A stretch of 64,000 nt of DNA from Arenicola marina. Taxonomy: Eukaryota; Annelida; Polychaeta; Arenicolidae. The notes beneath the pieces are model-generated. The model was not told where the DNA came from, searched no databases, and saw only the letters and a program-made list of their open reading frames with translations. Each line of letters opens with the position of its first letter. Within the stretch, counting starts at the first letter, position 1. Location: assembly GCA_964019135.1 (NCBI GenBank), contig OZ025260.1:32544254-32608253 (forward strand). The letters are read 5' to 3'. The translations under genes and the position numbers were made by a program. This document shows positions 1 to 10,372 of this stretch, piece after piece.

Positions 1-235
1 AGGGGGAGGTAAGTAACTACACATGTAAGGGTGGGGGTGATGGGAGGGAGGGGGGGTCACTCCACAGCGGTATGAGGGGGGGGGGTGTGTTTAACTCTAC
101 GCAGGTAAGGGTGGGGGTGATGGGAGGGGGGGGTCACTCCACAGGGGTGTATGGGGGGGTGGGTAACTCTACGCAGGTAAGGGTGGGGGTGGTGGGAAGG
201 TTGGAGGTCACTCCACAGGGGTATGAGGGGGAGGT
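1..235 (+). repeat. G-rich minisatellite with a consensus splice donor per unit
   Basis: About three units of 72-80 bp, cut by the window edge. Each runs from a GGTCACTCCACAG segment through a G-run to a donor-like CAGGTAAGGG or GTAAGG followed by GGGGGTGATGGGAGG. Donor-like sites begin near positions 8, 25, 105 and 177. The array lies upstream of the CLOCK-like exon, so it may be intronic in that gene. The short reading frame across it is low complexity and not a gene. Confidence 0.8.
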
Positions 236-1085
236 GAATAACTATGCTTACTCTATGTTTACTATCTTAGTTTACTACAAAAGTATAATAATAGATAACT
301 GTGAAGGATAGGAAGAAATCGTTCTGGATTGCTCTCTCGCACATTGCGTATAATTTGTTTACTGTTACCCGTTGTTTGTACGAACTCAACTGTTGGATTG
401 ATTGGACACCTAGCGGACTGGTCGCGTTTCCATTAATAAACACAATATATAGAGAGTATTATTACGTGGAATGAGACAACGGTAGATATGTTGATGACAC
501 ATACAAAGCACATGTCTCACCGCACACGTCAGGTCTTATCGTAAACCTAATTAGTTATAGCAAAAATTTTGAAAGAATCATATTTACCTTTCCAGATTCC
601 ACTAGAACTCGTCATTCCGCAGGTAAGCTGAGTGATTAACGGCCATTCGTTTATTGCGTTTTTCTGACATAATCAAATAATCACACCTTCAATTTGATTG
701 GTTTTCGGTGTATTTGTTGATGCCATACCTACTACAAGTTGGTTGTGTGTCAATGTCAAACATATGGATGCTGTCCACTCTTATCAAAGCAGTTTACCTT
801 TAAGTTCCGTTATATAAGTCCGTCTTTAATCATACATTTTGGGTTTCGCGACTCGCGAATTTCTAAAATTACCCGCAATGCTTCGTCTCTCTTTATACTC
901 CCATGCAGTCTTTTATAGCGTGATTATGACGGCATATCGTGTTGCCTCATTGTGGATATTGGTGATGCGGTGAGGCTGAGTAAGGGACACAAACATGGGA
1001 GGAGAGGTCATTCCCTCCATCCAGTGTCTGTAAATAATGACATAGATCGTCTAATACATTCTAACACCTTGTGATCTGGTTGCAG
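236..1085 (+). other. Probable CLOCK-like intron, 3' part
   Basis: AT-rich unique-looking sequence with no supportable exon. It ends in the acceptor CTGGTTGCAG at 1076-1085, which opens the exon that follows. I see no repeat or RNA gene in it. Confidence 0.5.
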
Positions 1086-1248
1086 CACGTGATGCAGATG
1101 TCGCCCACGCAGTACCAGTTCTACGAGCAGCTGCGGGAGAAACACCGGCAGCTGCAAGAGACCATCGTCAAGCAGCAGCAGGAGCTGCGGTGGATCTGGG
1201 ACCAACTCTTCCTCACCTGCCAGCTGGCCTCAGTCACGGACAGCCAAG
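1086..1248 (+). CDS. CLOCK: CLOCK/NPAS2-like penultimate coding exon (partial gene)
   Basis: The exon encodes 54 residues plus one base. Its core is a glutamine-rich helix with LQETIVKQQQELR, which resembles the segment of animal CLOCK and NPAS2 ([20 protein letters not shown] in vertebrates) needed for partner-dependent transactivation. CLOCK is the bHLH-PAS partner of BMAL/CYCLE in the circadian oscillator and acts in the nucleus. The exon opens after TTGCAG and closes at CCAAG before GTAAGC. It leaves one base, which joins the two bases at the start of the exon at 4711 to make an alanine codon, so the phases agree. The bHLH and PAS domains would lie upstream of the window. The last 50 or so bases of the exon are the first unit of the 70-bp array downstream. 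The assignment rests on this helix and the poly-Q tail; another Q-rich PAS protein is possible. Confidence 0.6.
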
Positions 1249-4200
1249 GTAAGCGTGACGCTGATCTGAGACCAACTCTCTCTCACCTGCCAGCTGGCCT
1301 CAGTCACGGACAGCCAAGGTAAGCGTGACGCTGATCTGGGACCAACTCTTCCTCACCTGCCAGCTGGCCTCAGTCACGGACAGCCAAGGTAAGCGTGGCG
1401 CTGATCTGGGACCAACTCTTCCTCACCTGCCAGCTGGCCTCAGTCACGGACAGCCAAGGTAAGCGTGACGCTGATCTGAGACCAACTCTCTCTCACCTGC
1501 CAGCTGGCCTCAGTCACGGACAGCCAAGGTAAGCGTGACGCTGATCTGGGACCAACTCTTCCTCACCTGCCAGCTGGCCTCAGTCACGGACAGCCAAGGT
1601 AAGCGTGACGCTGATCTGGGACCAACTCTTCCTCACCTGCCAGCAGGCCTCAGTCACGGACAGCCAAGGTAAGCGTGACGCTGATCTGGGACCAACTCTC
1701 TCTCACCTGCCAGCTGGCCTCAGTCACGGACAGCCAAGGTAAGCGTGACGCTGATCTGGGACCAACTCTTCCTCACCTGCCAGCTGGCCTCAGTCACGGA
1801 CAGCCAAGGTAAGCGTGACGCTGATCTGGGACCAACTCTTCCTCACCTGCCAACTGGCCTCAGTCACGGACAGCCAAGGTAAGCGTGACGCTGATCTGGC
1901 ACCAACTGTCTCTCACCTGCCAGCTGGCCTCAGTCACGGACAGCCAAGGTAAGCGTGACGCTGATCTGGGACCAACTCTCTCTCACCTGCCAGCTGGCCT
2001 CAGTCACGGACAGCCAAGGTAAGCGTGACGCTGATCTGGCACCAACTGTCTCTCACCTGCCAGCTGGCCTCAGTCACGGACAGCCAAGGTAAGCGTGACG
2101 CTGATCTGGGACCAACTCTCTCTCACCTGCCAGCTGGCCTCAGTCACGGACAGCCAAGGTAAGCGTGGCGCTGATCTGGGACCAACTCTTCCTCACCTGC
2201 CAACTGGCCTCAGTCACGGACAGCCAAGGTAAGCGTGGCGCTGATCTGGGACCAACTCTCTCTCACCTGCCAGCTGGCCTCAGTCACGGACAGCCAAGGT
2301 AAGCGTGGTGCTGATCTGGCACCAACTCTCTCTCACCTGCCAGCTGGCCTCAGTCACGGACAGCCAAGGTAAGCGTGACGCTGATCTGGGACCAACTCTC
2401 TCTCACCTGCCAGCTGGCCTCAGTCACGGACAGCCAAGGTAAGCGTGACGCTGATTTGGGACCAACTCTCTTTCACCTGCCAGCTGGCCTCAGTCACGGA
2501 CAGCCAAGGTAAGCGTGACGCTGATCTGGGACCAACTGTCTCTCACCTGCCAGCTGGCCTCAGTCACGGACAGCCAAGGTAAGCGTGACGCTGATCTGGG
2601 ACCAACTCTCTCTCACCTGCCAGCTGGCCTCAGTCACGGACAGCCAAGGTAAGCGTGGCGCTGATCTGGCACCAACTCTCTCTCACCTGCCAGCTGGCCT
2701 CAGTCACGGACAGCCAAGGTAAGCGTGGCGCTGATCTGGGACCAACTCTTCCTCACCTGCCAACTGGCCTCAGTCACGGACAGCCAAGGTAAGCGTGGCG
2801 CTGATCTGGGACCAACTCTCTCTCACCTGCCAGCTGGCCTCAGTCACGGACAGCCAAGGTAAGCGTGGTGCTGATCTGGCACCAACTCTCTCTCACCTGC
2901 CAGCTGGCCTCAGTCACGGACAGCCAAGGTAAGCGTGACGCTGATCTGGGACCAACTCTCTCTCACCTGCCAGCTGGCCTCAGTCACGGACAGCCAAGGT
3001 AAGCGTGACGCTGATTTGGGACCAACTCTCTTTCACCTGCCAGCTGGCCTCAGTCACGGACAGCCAAGGTAAGCGTGACGCTGATCTGGGACCAACTGTC
3101 TCTCACCTGCCAGCTGGCCTCAGTCACGGACAGCCAAGGTAAGCGTGACGCTGATCTGGGACCAACTCTCTCTCACCTGCCAGCTGGCCTCAGTCACGGA
3201 CAGCCAAGGTAAGCGTGGCGCTGATCTGGCACCAACTCTCTCTCACCTGCCAGCTGGCCTCAGTCACGGACAGCCAAGGTAAGCGTGACGCTGATCTGGG
3301 ACCAACTCTCTCTCACCTGCCAGCTGGCCTCAGTCACGGACAGCCAAAGTAAGCGTGACGCTGATCTGGGACCAACTCTCTCTCACCTGCCAGCTGGCCT
3401 CAGTCACGGACAGCCAAGGTAAGCGTGACGCTGATCTGGGACCAACTCTCTCTCACCTGCCAGCTGGCCGCAGTCACGGACAGCCAAGGTAAGCGTGACG
3501 CTGATCTGGGACCAACTCTCTCTCACCTGCCAGCTGGCCTCAGTCACGGACAGCCAAGGTAAGCGTGACGCTGATCTGGGACCAACTCTCTCTCACCTGC
3601 CAGCTGGCCTCAGTCACGGACAGCCAAGGTAAGCGTGACGCTGATCTGGGACCAACTCTCTCTCACCTGCCAGCTGGCCTCAGTCACGGACAGCCAAGGT
3701 AAGCGTGACGCTGATCTGGGACCAACTGTCTCTCACCTGCCAGCTGGCCTCAGTCACGGACAGCCAAGGTAAGCGTGGCGCTGATCTGGCACCAACTCTC
3801 TCTCACCTGCCAGCTGGCCTCAGTCACGGACAGCCAAGGTAAGCGTGACGCTGATCTGGGACCAACTCTCTCTCACCTGCCAGCAGGCCTCAGTCACGGA
3901 CAGCCAAGGTGAGCGTGACGCTGATCTGGGACCAACTGTCTCTCACCTTCCAGCAGGCCTCAGTCACGGACAGCCAAGGTAAGCGTGACGCTGATCTGGG
4001 ACCAACTGTCTCTCACCTTCCAGCAGGCCTCAGTCACGGACAGCCAAGGTGAGCGTGACGCTGATCTGGGACCAACTGTCTCTCACCTTCCAGCAGGCCT
4101 CAGTCACGGACAGCCAAGGTGAGCGTGACGCTGATCTGGGACCAATTCTTCCTCACCTTCCAGCAGGCGTCAGTCACGGACAGCCAAGGTAAGCGTGACG

Positions 4201-4499
4201 CTGATCTGGGACCAACTGTCTCTCACCTGCCAGCAGGCCTCAGTCACGGACAGCCAAGGTGAGCGTGACGCTGATCTGGGACCAACTGTCTCTCACCTTC
4301 CAGCAGGCCTCAGTCACGGACAGCCAAGGTAAGCGTGACGCTGATCTGGGACCAATTCTTCCTCACCTTCCAGCAGGCCTCAGTCACGGACAGCCAAGGT
4401 GAGCGTGACGCTGATCTGGGACCAACTCTCTCTCACCTTCCAGCAGGCCTCAGTCACGGACTGCCAAGGTAAGCGTGACGCTGATCTGGGACAAACTCT
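1193..4499 (+). repeat. 70-bp tandem array carrying splice signals
   Basis: The unit is exactly 70 bp. Donor positions run from 1249 to 4469 with 46 intervals and no net indel, giving 47 copies. Each unit contains CTGAT, a pyrimidine tract ending in CACCTGCCAG, the 25-nt block starting CTGGCCTCAGTCACGG and ending CAGCCAAG, and then GTAAGC. The first unit is the real 3' end of the exon at 1086-1248, so the array grew from the exon-intron junction. Variants include TTGG, CAACTGG, a weakened donor AAAGTAAG near 3347, and GTGAGC donors with a CAGCAG acceptor in the last third. Units 560 bp apart share variants, which shows block duplication. Confidence 0.95.
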
Positions 4500-4710
4500 G
4501 GGAGGAACTACGTGCCGCTTGTGAGGTTTTACATTAATACATTTGTTATATCCTCTCACTCTCAGCTTCATGGCTCAATAGTATTTTTGAGACCCGCATC
4601 GACGCACAATCGAATAAACTGTGGACTCTTGGATTGTTTAGTTTTACTATTACCTCTCACTATATCTTATTTTGTGTTTCGTTATGCATCGTTGTTGTGT
4701 TTCCTTGCAG
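4500..4710 (+). other. End of CLOCK-like intron and acceptor
   Basis: Non-repeated sequence between the array and the last exon. It ends in the strong acceptor TGTTTCCTTGCAG at 4698-4710. Confidence 0.7.
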
Positions 4711-5756
4711 CTCAGTTGACGGGGAGTCAGCTGGTTGTGACGTCACCCTCGGCAGTTTCCGGCGCCCCGTCGGCCACGCCGCTCTCGGGTCTGCCACAGC
4801 CGAACATGTTTCCGGGTCAGCTGCCCGACGGTGGAGATCACACAACTCAGGACCAGGGTCAAGGTCAATGTCAAGGTCAAGGTGAGATGCAGCCCCAGGT
4901 ACCTGACGTCAGCAGCGCGCCGCTGTCGCACCCGGCTAAAGCCAACCCCGGCAGGGGTTCACCCCCAAAGGGTGGCCGGGGGCGGCGGTTAGACGACCTG
5001 GGTCTGCGCTTGGCCATACCGTCGCTGGCCCCCCAGGGGATGCCGCTGGTCAGCCCCACCCCGCTGGGGCAGACCGCCCCGGCAGACTCGCCCGTCATGT
5101 CGCCCACGCGCCTGACACGCAGCCCCACGCAGTCGCACGTGGTGGACGGCGAGGCGCAAGCCCCCAGCCCCCGCCTCGCCCCAACCGCTGGTTACCCGTT
5201 GCTGGTCGCGATGGACGGTGGGGACGGGCGTGGCGGCCTGGGAGCGGGCCCGACGCCCTCCGCCGCCGCCGTCTGCCTGGAGACAGAACAGGCCGGCATC
5301 CGAGGGGTCAGTGATGACGTCACGCGGTCGGACCCGAATGCCTGGCTCACCCAGCCGCGGGCGGAGGAGGGTCTGGGTGGCCGGGGTGGCGGGGAGGGGG
5401 CGGACGGCATGGTTCAGGGAGAGGAGATGGGACCCCTGAGCAGTCCAGTCGGGATTGACCTCCTCAACCTGCGCTCCCTCATGCCCTCCGTCCTGACGGC
5501 CGGTGGGGGTGAGGGTGACGGGGGCGGGGACGTGGAGGTCTTGGGCCAAGCCCTGGCGATGGCGGAGCAACAGCCAACGCTTCAGTTAATGGCTCAGCCG
5601 CCAGTGGCGCTGCCTCTCATTGCGCAAAGCGACAACGACGCCGTCTATCTGTCATCCCCGGGAACTCAACAGCAGCAGCAGCTGCGTCAACAACAGTTGC
5701 ACCAACAGCAGCAGCAACAGTTGCAACTGCAACAACAACAGCGACGGCTTCATTGA
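4711..5756 (+). CDS. CLOCK: CLOCK/NPAS2-like terminal exon with poly-Q tail
   Basis: The open frame encodes about 348 residues after the acceptor at 4710 and stops with TGA at 5754-5756. The protein is low complexity: Ser/Pro/Gly-rich, with a Gln-Gly run (QGQGQCQGQGE, from 4855) and a C-terminal glutamine-rich tract of roughly 30 residues from about 5668. A Q-rich activation tail is typical of CLOCK and NPAS2. Strong GC and CpG richness sets it apart from its flanks. The frame continues upstream into the intron without a stop, but the acceptor and the phase match to 1248 support the start at 4711. The order poly-Q helix exon then poly-Q tail fits CLOCK; the middle of this exon has no family signature that I recognise. 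Confidence 0.65.
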
Positions 5757-6605
5757 CGCGATGCAGAGCCCAACAAACCCTGCGTTATAGGTCTCTTGCT
5801 GCCCACCAACACCACCCCCAACAGTGATTGAGGCGAGACCAGGGGCCACATTCATAATCCCCTCGTAATTTACGCACGGAAAGCGCATTTTCGTCTTAGC
5901 TTCACTAGCTCGTTGTGGTGGTGTTGATGATTAAGAAACCTTCTTCAATATAATTTTTCGCACTTTCTCAATTCAGAAAATCCATTTCTTGGGTGACTAG
6001 TTAAGTCTAAGTCTAAGTTAAGTCTAAGTCTAGTGGCGCAGCCTAAGTGGGGATTATGAGTACGGCCCCAGAAGTCTTCGTGGATCTCTCACTGTGCCCT
6101 CTCGAAGAGGTCGCCTGCCTTCCGCCTCCATCTCTACTTCTCCTCTATGTGGACTATGTGAAATATGATATTTCGCTTCTGGTCATTGCCTGGTGACTCC
6201 AGCCCCATCGTGTATTGTTACTATAGCTTGATGCACTCTTGTCCCAAGGCTAACCAGGGTCCAGGTTAGCGATACAGCGAATTGTCTTTCAAGTGCGTTC
6301 CCACCAAAGGTGGTCGCTCTCGAACCTTGTTCTTAATGTACTTTCCAGCTGTGTACGCACGACGCTGTTGGCCATGGCATGCTGAACTCTCGTCAATTTC
6401 AGAAATTCAGAGATTGTGATTCAAATGCCATGATAACCCCCCCCCCCCACCACACACACACACACGAAAGTAATGCTTGACAGCTGATGGTATTGTGGAC
6501 AGTTAAGTCGTATCCCGTCGTAGATTGTGTGGAATCGACTGACATTTATGGCCGGGTTTTTTGGGATGCTAAGCTGTCCCCAGATGCTGAACTTTAGTGA
6601 ACTGG
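5757..6605 (+). other. 3' UTR and downstream flank of CLOCK-like gene
   Basis: This follows the stop codon. It has a short CTAAGT-type repeat at 6001-6034 and a poly-C/CA tract at 6439-6465. I found no AATAAA signal here, so the transcript end is not placed. Confidence 0.45.
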
Positions 6606-6733
6606 GGCCTATTTCACGAATATAGTTCAGCCGGCTACGGGGCTTAGTCGGCTAAAATCGCCCATCATTTACATGGTAACTTTAGTCGACTATAAGCTCC
6701 GTAGTCGGCTAAACTGCGTTCGTGAAATCAGCC
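6606..6733. repeat. Palindromic MITE-like element, 128 bp
   Basis: The two halves are imperfect reverse complements. The left arm starts GGCCTATTTCACGAA and contains CCGGCTACGG. The right arm ends TTCGTGAAATCAGCC and contains CCGTAGTCGGC. The turn is near 6657-6675. It has no coding capacity. The shape suggests a foldback MITE. Confidence 0.8.
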
Positions 6734-8069
6734 ACAGACTAGATTTGTTCTTCCACTAGTCGGACCTTGCTTAGCTGTTTGAACAGCTTTAAGCACTTTC
6801 TTTGTAGTCTTGTCCCACTGTAATTGTATATTTTTAGTGGTAGATTGTGCGATGTACGAAAATGGGAATTGTATAATATCATGGTTAGTGATGGTGGTTA
6901 ATCTTAATTTACGCACCCTTTGCCTCGAATGCGATTGCAAACAGCAGGCCTAAAATGAAATCAAATTAACATGCCATTGCTGTCTCTTTTTGAAAAGGTT
7001 TTGAGCTATATGGCATAGCGATGTCAATGTAACTGCATTAGTTTAAACGTATTGTATTTACGCGATTGGAAAGAGGCATTGTCTATACAAATCCCCTTTT
7101 GTTAATGCTTTAAATTGATTGAACACCGGACAACAAGTTATTACAATTCGGCAACCGATACTCTATTGTGATACTGAGATCTTGGTAAGAAAATTGTATA
7201 TTTTCGTATGATCGTATTGTTAACCCAGCTATGTGAAAGTGACTTTCCGTGGAGCCGTGTACACTATCCAAGATGAATTGACCGGCTTCAAGACGTCCCG
7301 ATGTCATTATTCTCAAACATTTCTCTTGAACGGTTTTTCCATGTTGCTTCGGTGCTACATATTACTTGTAAAGTGATTTTTTTCCTGCAGGTTGTACACT
7401 AAACGCTAGTCATATGGTAATATATAGGTATAATGTTTTGCAACTATGTAGGTGTACTTATAATGTATCACTAGACCTATGTGTTCAATATTTGGTGCTT
7501 TGCATTCTCTCGGTAAAACTGTCTCGTCTCATCAAAATATGGTATTGAAGGCTGTGAAAATGCGTCCACACTAACAACTGCCATGCTAAAAAAAACGGGT
7601 TCCGTAGTTACGGTTGCCATGATTTGTAAGATTTGTCAATGTTTGGGTTGTTTAGCTGGATCTATAGTCCAGCTGGTTTGACCTCAAACCGTCGCGGGTC
7701 GTCGGTGGAGATGTGGTCCAGACAAAACAGACATATATGGTGGGCCGACCATTCTATTGTGTTATAGATACATGCCCTCCACCCCCCCCCCCCTCACCAC
7801 CGCCATTACACCCCCCAATCTACCCTTTGCGTTGTTGATTTCAGAGCTGATGTATCGATAGCTCTCCAGTTTGTTTATCTGGTCTAGACGAAATGAGTTC
7901 TATTCTGCTCACTAACTCCGCATGCCTCTTTTTGTATGCAGGTCATATGGTTATTTAAAGGACGTGTCGATTTCACTATTGACTCCAGTTATGGCAATCG
8001 AATGAGCTGTACTTCTATTTATTTTTCATGGTAGCATACGTAATTGTGCTTTGTCGGTCACATGTCCTG

Positions 8070-8073
<4 letters not shown>
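6734..8073. other. Intergenic, no gene seen
   Basis: AT-rich sequence with a poly-C run at about 7780-7794. Short reading frames lack conserved motifs and splice support. Confidence 0.5.
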
Positions 8074-8109
<36 letters not shown>

Positions 8110-8419
8110 GTAGATGATGGTAAGCTTATATATATATATATGTATAAAGTTACGTACAAAGCACAAGTGCTCAGCCCGCTAACAGTGAAGACTGGTTATC
8201 CTCCAAGTTAACTTGTCCGGTTCTGTTTGTGCAGTGTATGTGGTGATCAGTATATTGTAGTCGGGAGGATACAGTAATTATATATAAATGCTGCATAAAC
8301 GATGATGCATAATTACACAAATATTAGACATACACCACACACAATGATACACAGATCTAATCATACATATATCATACAAATAACAAACACATACCGTAGA
8401 TGATGGTAAGCTTATATAT
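8074..8419. repeat. (TA)n microsatellites and a duplicated 27-mer
   Basis: TA runs lie at about 8074-8106 and 8128-8142. The segment ACCGTAGATGATGGTAAGC followed by TTATATAT occurs at about 8107 and again at about 8393, 286 bp apart. Confidence 0.8.
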
Positions 8420-9160
8420 GTTATACAGTCCTAATGTAAACGTGATACATTACACATGCCGAATTGGAGGAGGATGCAGAAATGTCTTGTTGGACCAAGT
8501 TATTCTTGCCTTAAAACTCGATGCGATGGGGTCCTTTTGGACCAGCACTCAAGGGTAATACTTGTACGAAACCACGCGTCAACGGTTAGCTTTGGGCGTA
8601 ATGTGTTAATCATATCATTGTTACAATGTCTTTCCGTGTTGAGGTTCACTGTGAAAGTATGTGCTGTGGTTTCCTACCGATAAGCTGTGAAAGTGTAGCC
8701 CCGTTCAGGCAGTCACCATAGCTAGATATAATTATGATACTTATTTTATTATATATTTATATACAGTTGAAACATTCCAGCTGTATAGATCTACTTGGAA
8801 AGATATTATGGGAGCAACGGTGTTACCAAATTTTTTGCCATTGAAATACCCCCTCCCCCCCCCCCCCCCGTTCGGAATGTTCCCCTCACACACACACACA
8901 AACGTTAAGAAGTTTTGGGCAACGTAAGCTTGTACTATGGGTTTTAAACCATCGACATGAAAAGGTTGAAGCATCGGACGTAGGCCAATCAGTTAAGGTC
9001 AACTCATGTTTCTAGGTGTGTGTAATGCGGGACCAGTCAATTTGAAATCGAGGCTCCCAATCTCACATGATATCGGTCTGTGTTTAATAATGACGTCGTG
9101 CCATGAAGATCTCAGAATCGAACACGACAATATAAGGGTACACCGTCCATTGTACTCAGT
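8420..9160. other. Intergenic, no gene seen
   Basis: Unique-looking sequence with a poly-C run at about 8852-8870 and a short CA run. No exon or RNA gene can be supported. Confidence 0.45.
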
Positions 9161-9169
9161 CAACAGTTA

Positions 9170-9912
9170 TTCATCTGTGGTACTTTTCGTCCATGGAACT
9201 ATTCATCTGTGGTATTTTTCTTCCAAGTATTAATATTCCATGGTACTATTATTCCATGGTACTATTTGTCCATGGTACTATTTGTCCATGGTACTATTCG
9301 TCCATGGTAATATTTGTTCATGGTACTAATATTCCATGGTACTATTCGTCCATGGTACTATTTGTCCATGGTACTATTCGTCCTTGGAATAATTCGTCCG
9401 TGGTACTAGTTGTCTATGGTACTATTCGTCCATGGTACTATTCATTTGTCCATGGTACTAATAATGGTTCATGGTACTATTCGTCCATGGAACTATTCAT
9501 CTGTGGTACTTTTCGTCCAAGAACTAATATTCCCTGGTACTATTTGTCCATGGTACTAATATTCCATGGTACTATTTGTCCATGGTACTATTCGTCCATG
9601 GTACTATTCATTTGTCCATGGTACTAATATCCCATGGTACTATTTGACCATGGTACTAATATTCTATGGTACTATTTGTCCATGGTACTATTTGTCCATG
9701 GCACTATTCGTCCATGGTACTATTCGTCCATGGTACTATTTATTTGTCCATGGTGCTATTTGTCCATGGTACTGTTTGTCCATGGTACTATTCGTCCATG
9801 GTACTAATATTCCATGGTACTATTTGTCCCTGGTACTATTCGTCCATGGTACTATTCGTCCATGGTACTATTCGTCCGTTGTACTATTCGTCTATGGTAC
9901 TATTCGTTCATC
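9170..9912. repeat. 16-bp tandem array (CCATGGTACTATTYGT)
   Basis: About 45 loosely conserved units of CATGGTACTATTYGTC. Sixteen is one more than a multiple of three, so three units make 48 bp and the same 16-residue pattern (MVLFVHGTICPWYYSS and variants) is open in all three plus frames. That explains the overlapping long reading frames here. There is no evidence of coding. Confidence 0.9.
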
Positions 9913-10237
9913 GTGGCGTCTTTTAGACGTTTTGTCGTCTTTTGTGTATTCTCATCACCGCGATGGTCAGAAAGGAAGATCTAAACTACCTTTAACATTG
10001 GACTACAATACGTTGCATGGAGTACATCGGGCTTGGTAACAGAAACAAATATCCCTTTGACCATTTGTCTGGTGCGTATACCCAGGTGCCCAGCAAGCTG
10101 GCAAATCGTCTCTGTGACAATTCGTCCCCTTTATACTTCCAACAACATATGTAATGAAAAAATTGCCCCTCGAACCACTCCTCTTATATATCAAATATCA
10201 GAATAAAGTTGAACTAGTAGTGCCTATCAACTTCGCT

Positions 10238-10372
10238 GAAGATGGTTATAAGATAAAAGTGGTTATACGATGAAGATGGTTATACCATGAAAATGGTTAT
10301 ACGATGAAGATGGTTATACGACGAAGATGGTTATACAATGAAGACGGTTATACGACGAAGATGGTTCTACCA
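10238..10372. repeat. 17-bp tandem array (GATGAAGATGGTTATAC)
   Basis: About seven units of GATGAAGATGGTTATAC with single-base variants. Confidence 0.85.

Noticed and set aside
1193..4499. CRISPR-like regular repeat
   Set aside because: No unique spacers; the units are contiguous and the setting is a eukaryotic intron. The same applies to the 23-bp array at 48960-58660.
4989..5570. Long minus-strand frame opposite the CLOCK-like terminal exon
   Set aside because: Shadow of a GC-rich coding exon; no splice sites or family motifs.
9193..10039. Three overlapping plus-strand frames of up to 157 aa
   Set aside because: Produced by the 16-bp tandem array, which is open in every frame; no conserved domain.
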